A DNA stretch of 64,000 nt from Terriglobales bacterium (GCA_035561515.1 DATMXP010000024.1:62001-126000), one strand, 5' to 3'. Positions 52,584 through 61,781 are shown, numbered from the stretch's first letter. Numbers and translations: made by a program. Notes: a model not told the origin generated them from the letters alone.

Positions 52584-52724
52584 ATGAACTACGCGACACC
52601 AACAATCACACTTGTCAGCGCTGCAGCGGCGGCAATCCAGGGGTCAGGCAAGATTGGTCTCTCCCTGGACAATCCGGTCATGCAGACGCACCTCACCGTT
52701 CCCGCTTACGAGGCCGATGAGTAG
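52584..52724 (+). CDS. lasso peptide precursor A2
   Basis: 46 residues: MNYATPTITLVSAAAAAIQG then SGKIGLSLDNPVMQTHLTVP then AYEADE. AAAAGGAG precedes the ATG. It is the same length as A1, with YATPTI as leader motif, identical AIQGSGK junction, DNP and LTVPAYEADE, and a different middle. Predicted ring GKIGLSLD (Gly to Asp, eight residues). It is a duplicate that has diverged at core positions, as expected of two distinct products. It converges with the isopeptidase-like gene, whose stop is 135 bases away. Confidence 0.85.
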   Translation: MNYATPTITLVSAAAAAIQGSGKIGLSLDNPVMQTHLTVPAYEADE

Positions 52725-52858
52725 CAAAGTTGCCTGGGGCAGGTCGCGAGATTTGCTCCGGGCGTCGTTTCTCCATCTTGGAGTTGTACCGTATCCTCGC
52801 CCCGAGTCGTTCGTAAATCCTCGCCCATCTACAGCAAGGATAATGCCTCTCGTTGCCA

Positions 52859-55117
52859 TTACTCCGATGGCGAGCGCGTTAAGGCGCGCAGTTGGCGCCA
52901 CCGAACATATTGAGTTGCTTTTTCCGGGTTCGGATTTTCCTCTCCCTTCAGCCAAAAACAAAACCAGTCGACACTCGCTTGCTCAGCCGCCATTCGGTCC
53001 CACGGCTTCATAAGGATATGGACATCAGCAGGTATGTACAAAAGATCGACGGCCTTGCCCAATCTTTTCAGCCCCGCGAACCATTCCCATTGCTCAAGCA
53101 ATGAAGCAGCCGCATTTGCGTGAAGCTGTATAGGTGTTTGTACTTTGTCCAGCAGGAAACCTGGAGCCTTTCGCATCCATAAGCCCAGTTCTGGTCCAAA
53201 CGGAAGTGCCCCGGCGACCGCTTCCATTTCTGATTTAGCGAGCGGACCAGCCGCAACGTATTCGAAATATCCGCCGTCGAAGCCGTCGCTCGCAACAGCC
53301 GCGGCGAAACGTCTCCGTGAATGGGTCAGAGTGTATTTCACATAGAGACAAGTCCGACTAAAGCCAACAATGCCTACACGGCGTGGATCGATGATCCCTT
53401 TCTGGTCGAGGAAATCGATAGCACTTTCGTAGGCTCTCATGATGCGTTCGGACTCGACGGAGGTATTTCTCCAGGACTCGACGGAATCATTGATCTGCAG
53501 AACGACTATTCCACGACCAGCGAGCGGCTGCGCCGCAAAAGCAGTGGACCATGGTCCATCGATCCAAAAAGCATGGGGATCAAATCCGTGTGTCTGAATA
53601 ACAAGTGGATATCGGTGAGATGGATCGTAATTAGGTGGCAGATAGAGCCCTCCATTCATAGTTTCACCGGAACCGTCCGGCCATTCAATTGGCTCGACTC
53701 GACCGAATGCTAGACCAGCGAACTGAGGATTGAGGTCGAGGATCGTTTGTCTAGTTGCGCCATTAATCGCGACGATTCGGGGAGGAATGTTGAGATCCTG
53801 GTCGACAACGATATCTGGCAGATGTTTTGGTTGTCCGCTTGAGCTGCTGAGAACCTGTTTCCATTCATCCTGGACCTTTTGATAGTAGACATCTTTCCGC
53901 TCAGATACAGCCTGGCTTTGGTTTGAGCGCATTCGGAATTGCACGACATTTGCCTGCTGGTCCCAATGCACAGGTATCAACTCACCAGCCCGAACTTCGA
54001 TGACTTTTCTTGTCGGCAGTCGGATTTCGATCACGTACTTTGCCGATTTCCTTTCTTTCTGTCTGCCGACATCATTTGAATCCAAGGGGAGATATACACC
54101 ACCCAAAAGGACTGAGCGCGAGTCAGGCGCCCACAGGAGTTCATCGGAGGAAAATGGGGCCGGCGCCTCAAGTATCGGCGTGCTCTGGTTCGTGCTCAGA
54201 TCAATCCATTCGTAGCGCAACAGCCCGCTTGACGCCCCTGGAGGTATCACACGGCGAAATGCCGTCTGGATCGTCTGATCCTCGTATTGCTTCCAGTTTT
54301 TTGGTAGTTCGCTGATCCCGGTCTTCAGAATTAAGTGCCGGCCGTCGCGGGACAGAAAGAGATCGTTGATTCCCCCGTCCAACGAACCGACCGTTTGCAA
54401 TCGTGTCTCCGTCCGCGCACCCTGTTGCACTATGAAGAGTTCGCGTTCGAATGAAGTGATCTTCCCCCTCATCAAATCCTGCAGCGACTCCGTCGTGATC
54501 GCTAATCCATAGCGGGCAATGGCACGGGTTTCTATGTCGCGTTCCGGCTTGTCAGCGAGAAACGCCAGAGTGCTACCGTGAGCCGATATCGCAAACGATC
54601 GCAGCGATGTTTTGTGTTTCGTCAACTTCTTCAAGTCGCCCGAACTGCAGCGAATCGAGTAGAGCTGTGTTGGTTCTTCTCCTTCGCTGCCGAGAAAGAA
54701 GATGGTGTCGTTGTCGTCCAACCAACGTAGGTTTGAGATCCCCGCTCGATTCGACGCGGAGGAAAAATACGCAACTTCCTTCGGAATTGCACTGCGAAAG
54801 ACATCGGCTGTGCGGTAGACCAAGAGAGAGTAATTATTAGCATTTCGCTGAAGATCGCCGGTAGTGACCACGAACGCAAAGTGTTTGCCATCCGGAGAAA
54901 AGACGGCAAAATCGTGCGCAGGACCGATACCGGTGTAGCCTACCAAAAGTGGTTCGCCGACGCGTTTCATGGCGACGGCGTCGGAAACAGTCACGGCGCG
55001 CTTCTCGGATTGCTGGATTCTTTGCGACCAGCCTTTTTCAGTTGATGCGAGCGGTCCCGACAGAAGCAGTAGTGCGACGAACAAGCGCCAGGAAGACACA
55101 TCCCCTCCAATTCTCAA
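52859..55117 (-). CDS. exported S9-family hydrolase, probable lasso isopeptidase
   Basis: 752 residues with a signal peptide (LFVALLLLSGPLAST). A beta-propeller (about 70-440; FAVFSPDGKHFAFVVTTGDL, LRWLDDNDTIFFLGSEGEEP) precedes an alpha/beta hydrolase: YPLVIQTHGFDPHAFW, then VGIVGFSRTCLYVKYTLTHS with nucleophile Ser587, and YIPADVHILMKPWDRM with the His near 700. The usual Asp is not at its normal place; Glu in ASLLEQWEWF may substitute. Lasso isopeptidases such as AtxE2 are S9-like with this layout and sit with TonB receptor genes. It lies 32 bases after the TonB receptor gene in the same unit. Direct evidence of substrate is lacking. Confidence 0.78.
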   Translation of the reverse strand: MRIGGDVSSWRLFVALLLLSGPLASTEKGWSQRIQQSEKRAVTVSDAVAMKRVGEPLLVGYTGIGPAHDFAVFSPDGKHFAFVVTTGDLQRNANNYSLLVYRTADVFRSAIPKEVAYFSSASNRAGISNLRWLDDNDTIFFLGSEGEEPTQLYSIRCSSGDLKKLTKHKTSLRSFAISAHGSTLAFLADKPERDIETRAIARYGLAITTESLQDLMRGKITSFERELFIVQQGARTETRLQTVGSLDGGINDLFLSRDGRHLILKTGISELPKNWKQYEDQTIQTAFRRVIPPGASSGLLRYEWIDLSTNQSTPILEAPAPFSSDELLWAPDSRSVLLGGVYLPLDSNDVGRQKERKSAKYVIEIRLPTRKVIEVRAGELIPVHWDQQANVVQFRMRSNQSQAVSERKDVYYQKVQDEWKQVLSSSSGQPKHLPDIVVDQDLNIPPRIVAINGATRQTILDLNPQFAGLAFGRVEPIEWPDGSGETMNGGLYLPPNYDPSHRYPLVIQTHGFDPHAFWIDGPWSTAFAAQPLAGRGIVVLQINDSVESWRNTSVESERIMRAYESAIDFLDQKGIIDPRRVGIVGFSRTCLYVKYTLTHSRRRFAAAVASDGFDGGYFEYVAAGPLAKSEMEAVAGALPFGPELGLWMRKAPGFLLDKVQTPIQLHANAAASLLEQWEWFAGLKRLGKAVDLLYIPADVHILMKPWDRMAAEQASVDWFCFWLKGEENPNPEKATQYVRWRQLRALTRSPSE

Positions 55118-55149
55118 AGGTATGGAAAGACGTTTGAGGATGAGGAGCG

Positions 55150-58100
55150 CTAGAACGTCATCTTTAGCGACAGCTGAAGTGAGCGAGGGCCACCTTGTTG
55201 AAATAACGGATTGAGTCCTCCGAGTCCTTGGTTCAGCATCCGCGTCGAAAGAAGATTGGCTGGACCTGCATCGATCTGGGGAAAAGGGTTGGCGAAATTC
55301 GGATGGTTGATCAGGTTAAAGGCGTCGGCGCGGAAATGCAGTCTGACCTGGTCCGTAATAGAGATCTTCCTGCCTATGGACAGGTCAACTTGGGTCAGGC
55401 CAAAACCGGGAATATCATTGCGTCCTTCCGTGCCCTGTCTAGGTGACGCGGGAATTGAAAACGCGGCGGGGTTGAGTCCTTTTCCTCCAGGACACGATTG
55501 CCCTGCCATAAGAACTCCACTACCGCCTTGTGTTGTGGGGCCGAAGGTGTGCATGCACTGTGCTCCATACACATAGAGCGGTTCTCCAGGCACACGATCG
55601 GGACGAGTGTATCCGATCCCACCGAAGGCGGATGGCATCGCAAGCAGTGCATTAAAGGGAAATCCCGTTCGAGCAACAACGACGGTGTCTATGGACCAGT
55701 TCTTTGTCAGCAGCGCGAGCAACCCGGCTTTTGCCGCTGAGGGCAGCTCATAGCTCACCGCGCCAGAGAAGCTGTGGCGCACGTCGAAGCTAGAGGAGGC
55801 GTAGTCGCGCGCACCAGAGATAACAGCATCAGAAAGCGCCAAAGCGATGTCATCCGAAGCATCATCGAGCGAATGAGACCATGCGTAGTTCAGCAGCATT
55901 TGCAAGCCGGCCCCGAGCGGCCGCCGGTACTGCAATTGCAGAGCGTGATAGTTCGATTGTGAGTCGTTGCCTGTTAGTTCAAATGGTTGAGTGAAGTTGA
56001 CGTTGGGGCGAGGGAGAATATTCTGTCTCAGCAGATCTCTGCCAGCCTGTCCGGCGTAAGTCGCCGAGACAACCTGTTCTCCGCCAAAAGATTTCTCCAA
56101 AGCGAGGTTCCATTGATACGAACGCGGAAGTTCCAGATTGGGGGAAAATGCCGTGATGACTGATCCGTAGGGAGGCGCAAGTGATACGGGAGGTAAGTGG
56201 AGAGCGAGATCGGAGACAGGCAGCAAGACGTTCTGTGCTTGGACTGCAAACGCGTTGGGAAAGCTAAACCCGAGATCTCCCGACCGCCCGGTGCCTAGGT
56301 CGTAAAAGATCCCTCCCCCGAGACGGATAACATAGTCGCCCTTGCCTGTGAGTGCATAGGCTAATCCCAGACGCGGAGCGAAGTTGTGATACGTGGTTGC
56401 CCACAGAGATGTCCCAGGCGGCGCAATGGTAATCTCCGGCGGGTTATCTACGTTCTTCCACGTCGTCAGTGATGTCTTTTCTCGGGCAGAGGGTGCAGGA
56501 TTCAATTCCCATCGAACACCGAAGGTAATCGTGAGTCGCTGTGACGCTTTCCAAGTGTCCTGGCCGTACAACGACAGTGCATGTGTCAAGAACTTTGTGG
56601 GCAGGTTCGTGGAGGTGAAGAAGAAATCGGTGGAACCGCTAGAAAGCAAGTCTTGGGTGCTAAATACCATATAAAAAGGCTCATGCTGGTACGGATTTAC
56701 ATCCAAGTAGAGAGCGCGATAATCCGCGCCGAATTTCAACTGGTGTGCCCCCCTGAAGATCCAAAGATCATCATTGAAGTTCAATTGCCTAGTTCGATTG
56801 CGTCCTCCGGAACCTACCTGGTAGAAACCCGTGTCAAAAGACTGGAAATAGGCAAGGTTCTGTTCAGGCTGAAGATCTCCAAGCAATAAGTTCGATCTGA
56901 TCGGCACCGCGCCGCCGAACGAGTCCAACCGATAGGAAAGATCTGCAGCTTGAGTTGAAAAGTTGGCTCGAACCGAATTGGCGAGGTGCGGTTTGAGCAG
57001 CATGTCGAATCCCAAAGTCAACGTCTTCGTGTCGACCTCGACGGCTTGGAGGTTACTTAAAATGCTGACTCTGCTGATACTCTGAGAAGGCGCCTGATCA
57101 TAACGACCAAACACTGTGAATCGCTTGCTTAAGGTGTAATCAATCCGCGCGCTTCCCGCGTCCAGCGCCGCACTGTTGGAATAACTTCCTGTAAATGGTG
57201 CGGTGTACGCCGTGGGGGAAATAGGCTGGCCATTTGGCTGAGGATAGGCGTCGATGTATGGCCGCAGTTCAACCGGCGCGGAGGATCGCGCAAAAGCAGA
57301 CGGGACTTGAATTACCATGCTCTGAGGCTGGGCTAAACGTGCTCCTTCGTACGACAGAAAGAAGAACATCTCGTTCCTGCGGATGGGACCTCCAAGGAAT
57401 CCCCCGAAATCGTTGTGGTGTTCGGGAGCCTTTGCAGTCGGTGGTATCGCTGCGTTGTTGAACCAATTGTTTGCGTCCATGACAGTGTTCCGCAGGTAAT
57501 CAAACACGCCTCCGTGAATGGTGTTTGTACCGGACCGCGTAGTGAGGATTACCTGGCCTCCAGGTGAGCGGCCGAATTCGGGAGCAAACGATGAGGTTTC
57601 AGTCCGGAATTCCTGCAGCGCATCCACCGAAACTAGGCTACTGGTACCACCCAAGGCGCTGAAAGCCTGGGCCGCGCCAGTACCCGACTGTCCCAAATTT
57701 GGGCCAACACCAACTCCGAAATTCGCGGATACACCATCCACCGTGAAATTGTTGGCATCAGTCCGCTGGCCCGCAACGCTGAATTGTCCTGGTGCCCCGG
57801 CACTGCTCGGAGCGATAACTACTCCGGGAGTCAACTGAAGAAGCGTATTGAAACTCCTCCCATTGAGCGGAAGATTCTCTACAAACTTGCGGTCGATCAC
57901 GGTGCTCACCGATGCGGATTGTGTATTCACCAGTGGTGCTCCACCCTGCACCGTGATCGTTTCCATCGCCGCTCCAACCGGCAACGTGAAATTGATGGAG
58001 ACCGCATCCTGCACATTCAGCGTAATGTCGGGTTTGATGATGGTCTTGAAACCGGTCTTCGAAACCTGAATCCGGTATGGCCCGGGCGGTAGATTCGGCA

Positions 58101-58305
58101 GCACATAGATGCCTTCGTTGTTGGTTTTGGTGGAGTACTGCACGCCAGTCACATCGTTGACGACAAGGACATCTGCGCCCGCGATCACGCTCGCGGTGGA
58201 ATCGAGAACTTGGCCGTTAATGTTTGCGTTCGGCGACTGGGCAACAACCGGCAGGAGGAACACCAGAAAACAGCAGAGAATGATGGCAATCCGGGGCAAG
58301 GGCAT
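55150..58305 (-). CDS. Oar-like TonB-dependent outer-membrane receptor
   Basis: 1051 residues. Signal peptide (ILCCFLVFLLPVVAQ), carboxypeptidase-regulatory domain (about 25-110; INGQVLDSTASVIAGADVLV, PPGPYRIQVSKTGF), plug (VIDRKFVENLPLNGRSFNTL, FTVDGVSANFG) and a long beta-barrel ending LQLSLKMTF with the terminal Phe required for assembly. This is the acidobacterial/Oar branch. In proteobacterial AtxE2-type clusters a TonB receptor reimports the lasso peptide for isopeptidase cleavage; the same order here suggests the same role. No TonB box was identified with confidence. Confidence 0.93.
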   Translation of the reverse strand: MPLPRIAIILCCFLVFLLPVVAQSPNANINGQVLDSTASVIAGADVLVVNDVTGVQYSTKTNNEGIYVLPNLPPGPYRIQVSKTGFKTIIKPDITLNVQDAVSINFTLPVGAAMETITVQGGAPLVNTQSASVSTVIDRKFVENLPLNGRSFNTLLQLTPGVVIAPSSAGAPGQFSVAGQRTDANNFTVDGVSANFGVGVGPNLGQSGTGAAQAFSALGGTSSLVSVDALQEFRTETSSFAPEFGRSPGGQVILTTRSGTNTIHGGVFDYLRNTVMDANNWFNNAAIPPTAKAPEHHNDFGGFLGGPIRRNEMFFFLSYEGARLAQPQSMVIQVPSAFARSSAPVELRPYIDAYPQPNGQPISPTAYTAPFTGSYSNSAALDAGSARIDYTLSKRFTVFGRYDQAPSQSISRVSILSNLQAVEVDTKTLTLGFDMLLKPHLANSVRANFSTQAADLSYRLDSFGGAVPIRSNLLLGDLQPEQNLAYFQSFDTGFYQVGSGGRNRTRQLNFNDDLWIFRGAHQLKFGADYRALYLDVNPYQHEPFYMVFSTQDLLSSGSTDFFFTSTNLPTKFLTHALSLYGQDTWKASQRLTITFGVRWELNPAPSAREKTSLTTWKNVDNPPEITIAPPGTSLWATTYHNFAPRLGLAYALTGKGDYVIRLGGGIFYDLGTGRSGDLGFSFPNAFAVQAQNVLLPVSDLALHLPPVSLAPPYGSVITAFSPNLELPRSYQWNLALEKSFGGEQVVSATYAGQAGRDLLRQNILPRPNVNFTQPFELTGNDSQSNYHALQLQYRRPLGAGLQMLLNYAWSHSLDDASDDIALALSDAVISGARDYASSSFDVRHSFSGAVSYELPSAAKAGLLALLTKNWSIDTVVVARTGFPFNALLAMPSAFGGIGYTRPDRVPGEPLYVYGAQCMHTFGPTTQGGSGVLMAGQSCPGGKGLNPAAFSIPASPRQGTEGRNDIPGFGLTQVDLSIGRKISITDQVRLHFRADAFNLINHPNFANPFPQIDAGPANLLSTRMLNQGLGGLNPLFQQGGPRSLQLSLKMTF

Positions 58306-58427
58306 TTGAATTCTCCAGCGAACAGCGAATCTGCCGCTACTCGTTTATTCGCAGGAAATTCCGAAACTCTACCAAGTAACCTTAATCCTGGATGGAAGAA
58401 GAAATCTAGATTTGCCGAACGGCTGCC

Positions 58428-59777
58428 TTATGGATGGTTAGGATCTGTTTTGAGATATGCAAAAAGAAGCGGTTTGCTGCTGGGTTTCGGGCTCCCGCCA
58501 TTGGGTTCGACGGTTACAAAAACGGCGTCGATTCGTGCCAACGTTTGCGAATCATTGAACTTCAATACCCAGCGTTTTCTGGAAATGTCGTCTTCCGAAA
58601 AAACGCCGAGACTGAGTGCCTGCTGCCGATTCGGCCCACGGCGGCCCCACGCTTGGAAAGTCGTTGCACGCTTCAGGCCATCCTGCTGATCCAAGTCGTA
58701 AGCATAGAAAATCAGTGACCTTCCTTTGTCATAGAAGACGCGGCCATATGGCTTCTTCGTCGTGCCGTTATCGGCAACGTCGTAGACTTCCGCAATGTAG
58801 AGGTCACGCGCACCGATTAGCTCACGAATATCTCGATCGTGTGCAAGCAACTGCTGCTGCTCGTCGATAATTCCCTCTCGATCCTGTAACTGTTTAGTCA
58901 AATCCTCAACTTTGCTCTGAAGCGTTTTCGCGTATGCAGTGTCGTGAGTTGACTGCGCAGCTAGAGAGGCCAGACGCTGTTGTAGGGCTTGAGAATTCTC
59001 TTGTGCCGCCTGCAATTTCTGCGCAAGATCCGTTCTCTCACCCACGAGCTCCTGTTTAGCGGCGTCTCCATTGCGTAGATCGCTTTCTAGCCTTTGTTGT
59101 GCCCCTTTCATTTGCTCGATTCCAGCCTTCTGCTGTTCGAATTGCGCTCTCAAATCCTTAAGTGCTTCATCGCGTTGCACGATCGCAGTTCGCAACAGCT
59201 CACGCTCGTGTGCCGCGTCACTCAGTTGTTCCTCAAGGGACGATTGCGCAGTTAACGATGCCGGTGTTTCGATAACTTTGCCGGATTGAGTTTGTTGTAT
59301 TCCAAGTTTCGAGTTACGGCTGCTCATCCAGTGGGTATTCAGCCCAAGAGTGGCAATGAGCAGGATTGCAGCAGTACCTAACATCCATACGTGACGCCAC
59401 GTGGACCTGGATGAAACAGGGGAAGCAAGGTTGAAGGGAGTGTGTGGCCCATTGCCACTTCTCGCAGCGGTGTTTTTGCGGTGGTCCTCCTGCGCCAGAC
59501 GCTGAAGAAAGATCTTCTCGGCTCGCGGTTGCGACCAGCCAGGACCGGGATCAACATCCAGTACTTTGTCCGGGGCCATCACCGGGATGGCCTCATCTAC
59601 GATCTTTTCGTATTGCTGGAGAGCTTTTCGGCAGCCAGAACAAACAGCAAGGTGGTCTTGTAGTCGCTTTTGATCTTCCTGGCTTAGCTGGCCCGACGTC
59701 GAGACGGCACAAAGTTCCAGGAACTCGTCATGGGATTCGTTTGGCAAAAGCGCCCTCGTTCCCAGGGTAGACGACAC
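58428..59777 (-). CDS. anti-sigma factor with zinc finger, coiled coil and RskA-like domain
   Basis: 449 residues. N-terminal zf-HC2 anti-sigma domain (HLAVCSGCRKAL near 42-53), one membrane helix (WMLGTAAILLIATLGL, about 130-146), a long Gln/Glu/Arg/Leu coiled coil (about 185-310) and a C-terminal periplasmic domain (FQAWGRRGPNRQQALSLGVF, WVLKFNDSQTLARIDAVFVT, VEPNGGSPKPS) like RskA-type anti-sigma-K factors. It probably holds the adjacent ECF factor inactive and senses a periplasmic cue. The upstream sigma gene ends six bases before its start, which implies coupling. It differs from FecR, which has no coiled coil or zinc finger. Confidence 0.9.
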   Translation of the reverse strand: MSSTLGTRALLPNESHDEFLELCAVSTSGQLSQEDQKRLQDHLAVCSGCRKALQQYEKIVDEAIPVMAPDKVLDVDPGPGWSQPRAEKIFLQRLAQEDHRKNTAARSGNGPHTPFNLASPVSSRSTWRHVWMLGTAAILLIATLGLNTHWMSSRNSKLGIQQTQSGKVIETPASLTAQSSLEEQLSDAAHERELLRTAIVQRDEALKDLRAQFEQQKAGIEQMKGAQQRLESDLRNGDAAKQELVGERTDLAQKLQAAQENSQALQQRLASLAAQSTHDTAYAKTLQSKVEDLTKQLQDREGIIDEQQQLLAHDRDIRELIGARDLYIAEVYDVADNGTTKKPYGRVFYDKGRSLIFYAYDLDQQDGLKRATTFQAWGRRGPNRQQALSLGVFSEDDISRKRWVLKFNDSQTLARIDAVFVTVEPNGGSPKPSSKPLLFAYLKTDPNHP

Positions 59778-59783
59778 TTTGTA

Positions 59784-60455
59784 TCATATTTCGCGCTTGC
59801 CCCACAATTTGCCATTAAAAACGCACCGGCGGAGCTTCTCGATCGCGCGATAGTAGTGATGGCTTACGTTTCCGACTGTTTGTCCTAGCTGCGCCGCGAT
59901 CTCGCCAAATGTATAGCCGTCGTAAAAGTACAGTTGCAAAGTTTTCTTCTGATCTTCGGAAAGCTCGTGCACGATCTCCTGCAACACGTCTCGCGCAATC
60001 AATTGTGTATCAGGTGATGCAATGCTGATGGAGTCGTCCTCTTCGGATTCCGACACTTCCTCTATGTCGAGCGTGTTGTAGAAATGGCGAGAGACCAGAT
60101 AACGGTGCCGCGAGATAGCACGGCGATAGGTCATTTGGAGAATCCAGAGCCGTGCCGAAGCTTTAGCTGGATCAAAAGTGTGGCAAAGACGAAGAATCAG
60201 CAGAAAAATTTCCTGCAACAGGTCATCTGCCTCAGCCGCATCACGAAGGGCTCGATAGGCGATTCCTCGGACCACCCGCGCATAACGGCGGAACAGGGCG
60301 GCCAGTGCGTCCCGTTCACCGTCGCAGATGTCAGACATCAATTCTTCGTCGGATCGTTGAGACAAAGAATTCGCGTCAACTGCTTCCAACGCGGAGATCG
60401 GCGTCTTTCTCCTGGACAGGGAGAGCGGAAGCCTACCTGCTATCGAACTATCCAC
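59784..60455 (-). CDS. ECF-type RNA polymerase sigma factor
   Basis: 223 residues. Region 2: LAALFRRYARVVRGIAYRAL, EADDLLQEIFLLILR, KASARLWILQMTYRRAISRH. Region 4: ELSEDQKKTLQLYFYDGYTF followed by GEIAAQLGQTVGNVSHHYYR. The start appears to be GTG at 60455 with GGATAAG upstream. It precedes the anti-sigma factor, TonB receptor and isopeptidase genes on one strand, a complete envelope-signalling unit. Autoregulation is expected, but the promoter is not identified. Confidence 0.93.
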   Translation of the reverse strand: MDSSIAGRLPLSLSRRKTPISALEAVDANSLSQRSDEELMSDICDGERDALAALFRRYARVVRGIAYRALRDAAEADDLLQEIFLLILRLCHTFDPAKASARLWILQMTYRRAISRHRYLVSRHFYNTLDIEEVSESEEDDSISIASPDTQLIARDVLQEIVHELSEDQKKTLQLYFYDGYTFGEIAAQLGQTVGNVSHHYYRAIEKLRRCVFNGKLWGKREI

Positions 60456-60547
60456 CTTATCCGCCGATCATGCATTCGGTCGCGCATTTGAAAATGATGG
60501 GTTTTCCCCGTTTGTTTTTATCCATCATTCCAAGACACTCTTCGTTG

Positions 60548-60811
60548 ATGCCGCATTCCCAGCAAATTCAGCCCAAGTCAGGCCCTGAAAAGGCCTTTGG
60601 CATTGTGCTGCGTGACATTAGGAAGGCGGCGGGATTTTCTCAATTGGACGTGTACATGAGGTTCGGTATCGACAGAACCCAACTGAGCGCTATTGAACGC
60701 GGTGTGCAAAGCCCAACTCTCAGGACAATTGATCGTCTTTCCCGGGCTTTTCGTATCAGCCCGAGCGAAATGATGCGTCGAATGGAAAAGTCGCGGTTCT
60801 ATCGTCGCTAG
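60548..60811 (+). CDS. small XRE-family HTH protein 1
   Basis: 87 residues from ATG 60548 (start uncertain; further ATGs upstream in frame). An HTH_3 domain: FGIVLRDIRKAAGFSQLDVY, GIDRTQLSAIERGVQSPTLR, TIDRLSRAFRISPSEMMRRM. No other domain. First of four tandem, same-strand HTH genes; 130 bases separate it from the next. It is divergent from the sigma factor gene, with which it shares the 5' region. Confidence 0.82.
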   Translation: MPHSQQIQPKSGPEKAFGIVLRDIRKAAGFSQLDVYMRFGIDRTQLSAIERGVQSPTLRTIDRLSRAFRISPSEMMRRMEKSRFYRR

Positions 60812-60950
60812 TCTGGCCAAGAAGCGTTTATGTAAATAGCTCCCGGACGAGAATTCGTGGTTTATATATCTAGTCCACAATATTTTACCTGTCAAGTATA
60901 TCTGTTATGACGTTTAACAGCCTCGTCGACGCGACTACTTTGTGTGTGGA

Positions 60951-61283
60951 ATGAGCACAGACTTCGGTCGACTGTTTCGCAAACGATTGGCGAGCCTCCG
61001 CGAAGCGGAAGGGCTTACGCAGGCGAAGTTATCTGAAGAGATCGGGGCAGGCCCTCAGTACATCAGTCATGTTGAAACCGGCCGCATTAAGACTCCACCG
61101 TGGCCTAAGACGACAAAGGTGGCCAATGCTCTGAACGTCTCAATGAGTGATCTGTTATTTTTTGAAGGCGTCGATGATAGCGAGGAACAACTGCGATCCA
61201 AAATTCACAGGCTTGCGCAAACCAAGAATGTCGACCTGCTGCGCAAGTATTATCGCCTGATGCTTGTTGCCCGTGAGAAGTAA
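60951..61283 (+). CDS. small XRE-family HTH protein 2
   Basis: 110 residues from ATG 60951. HTH at about 5-70: FGRLFRKRLASLREAEGLTQ, KLSEEIGAGPQYISHVETGR, VANALNVSMSDLLFFEG. A C-terminal helical part follows (DDSEEQLRSKIHRLAQTKNV, LLRKYYRLMLVAREK), probably a dimerisation helix. GTGTGGA upstream is a modest ribosome site. Related to proteins 3 and 4 in layout. Confidence 0.85.
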   Translation: MSTDFGRLFRKRLASLREAEGLTQAKLSEEIGAGPQYISHVETGRIKTPPWPKTTKVANALNVSMSDLLFFEGVDDSEEQLRSKIHRLAQTKNVDLLRKYYRLMLVAREK

Positions 61284-61375
61284 AAACTGAGGGCACAATC
61301 CCTCGTGAACTATATGGTGCGCGTTCGAGCACACGATCTTTGGGACAATATTCCAAAATAGACATCTTGCAACTC

Positions 61376-61681
61376 ATGAAGGAAGCAGTGTTATTCGGTG
61401 AGCTTCTTCGCGTTACTAGAAAAGCTCATAAACTCGGAATCGGGGAACTGGCTGAAAGAGTGGATATAGGAGCGAAGCACCTCGGTCGTCTTGAACGCGG
61501 CGAGAAAGCACCGTTGTTCGAGCTGATCATCGCTTTGGCGAATGCGATGGACGTATCGCCTTCAGTGTTTTTCGAATTCGAGAATCTTGAAACAGATCCA
61601 AAGATTTTGAAAGAGCAATTAGTGCGTCTGATCGAGACGCAGGAACATTGCAGACCTGCGGAAAGCACATCGCTTACTTAG
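61376..61681 (+). CDS. small XRE-family HTH protein 3
   Basis: 101 residues from ATG 61376 (an in-frame ATG at 61340 is the alternative). HTH: FGELLRVTRKAHKLGIGELA, ERVDIGAKHLGRLERGEKAP, IALANAMDVSPSVFFEFENL, then a helical tail (ILKEQLVRLIETQEHC). Closest in layout to proteins 2 and 4: same domain, same xFFE(F/Y)E linker, same tail length. Confidence 0.82.
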   Translation: MKEAVLFGELLRVTRKAHKLGIGELAERVDIGAKHLGRLERGEKAPLFELIIALANAMDVSPSVFFEFENLETDPKILKEQLVRLIETQEHCRPAESTSLT

Positions 61682-61781
61682 AGCGGGCCTAAAGTCTTAA
61701 TTAGGTTTCAAAGAACGAACTCAACTTTCGAGCGCCAAACTTCTACCCCAGCTATTAGAGATGCCCGCAGGGGCAATGTGA

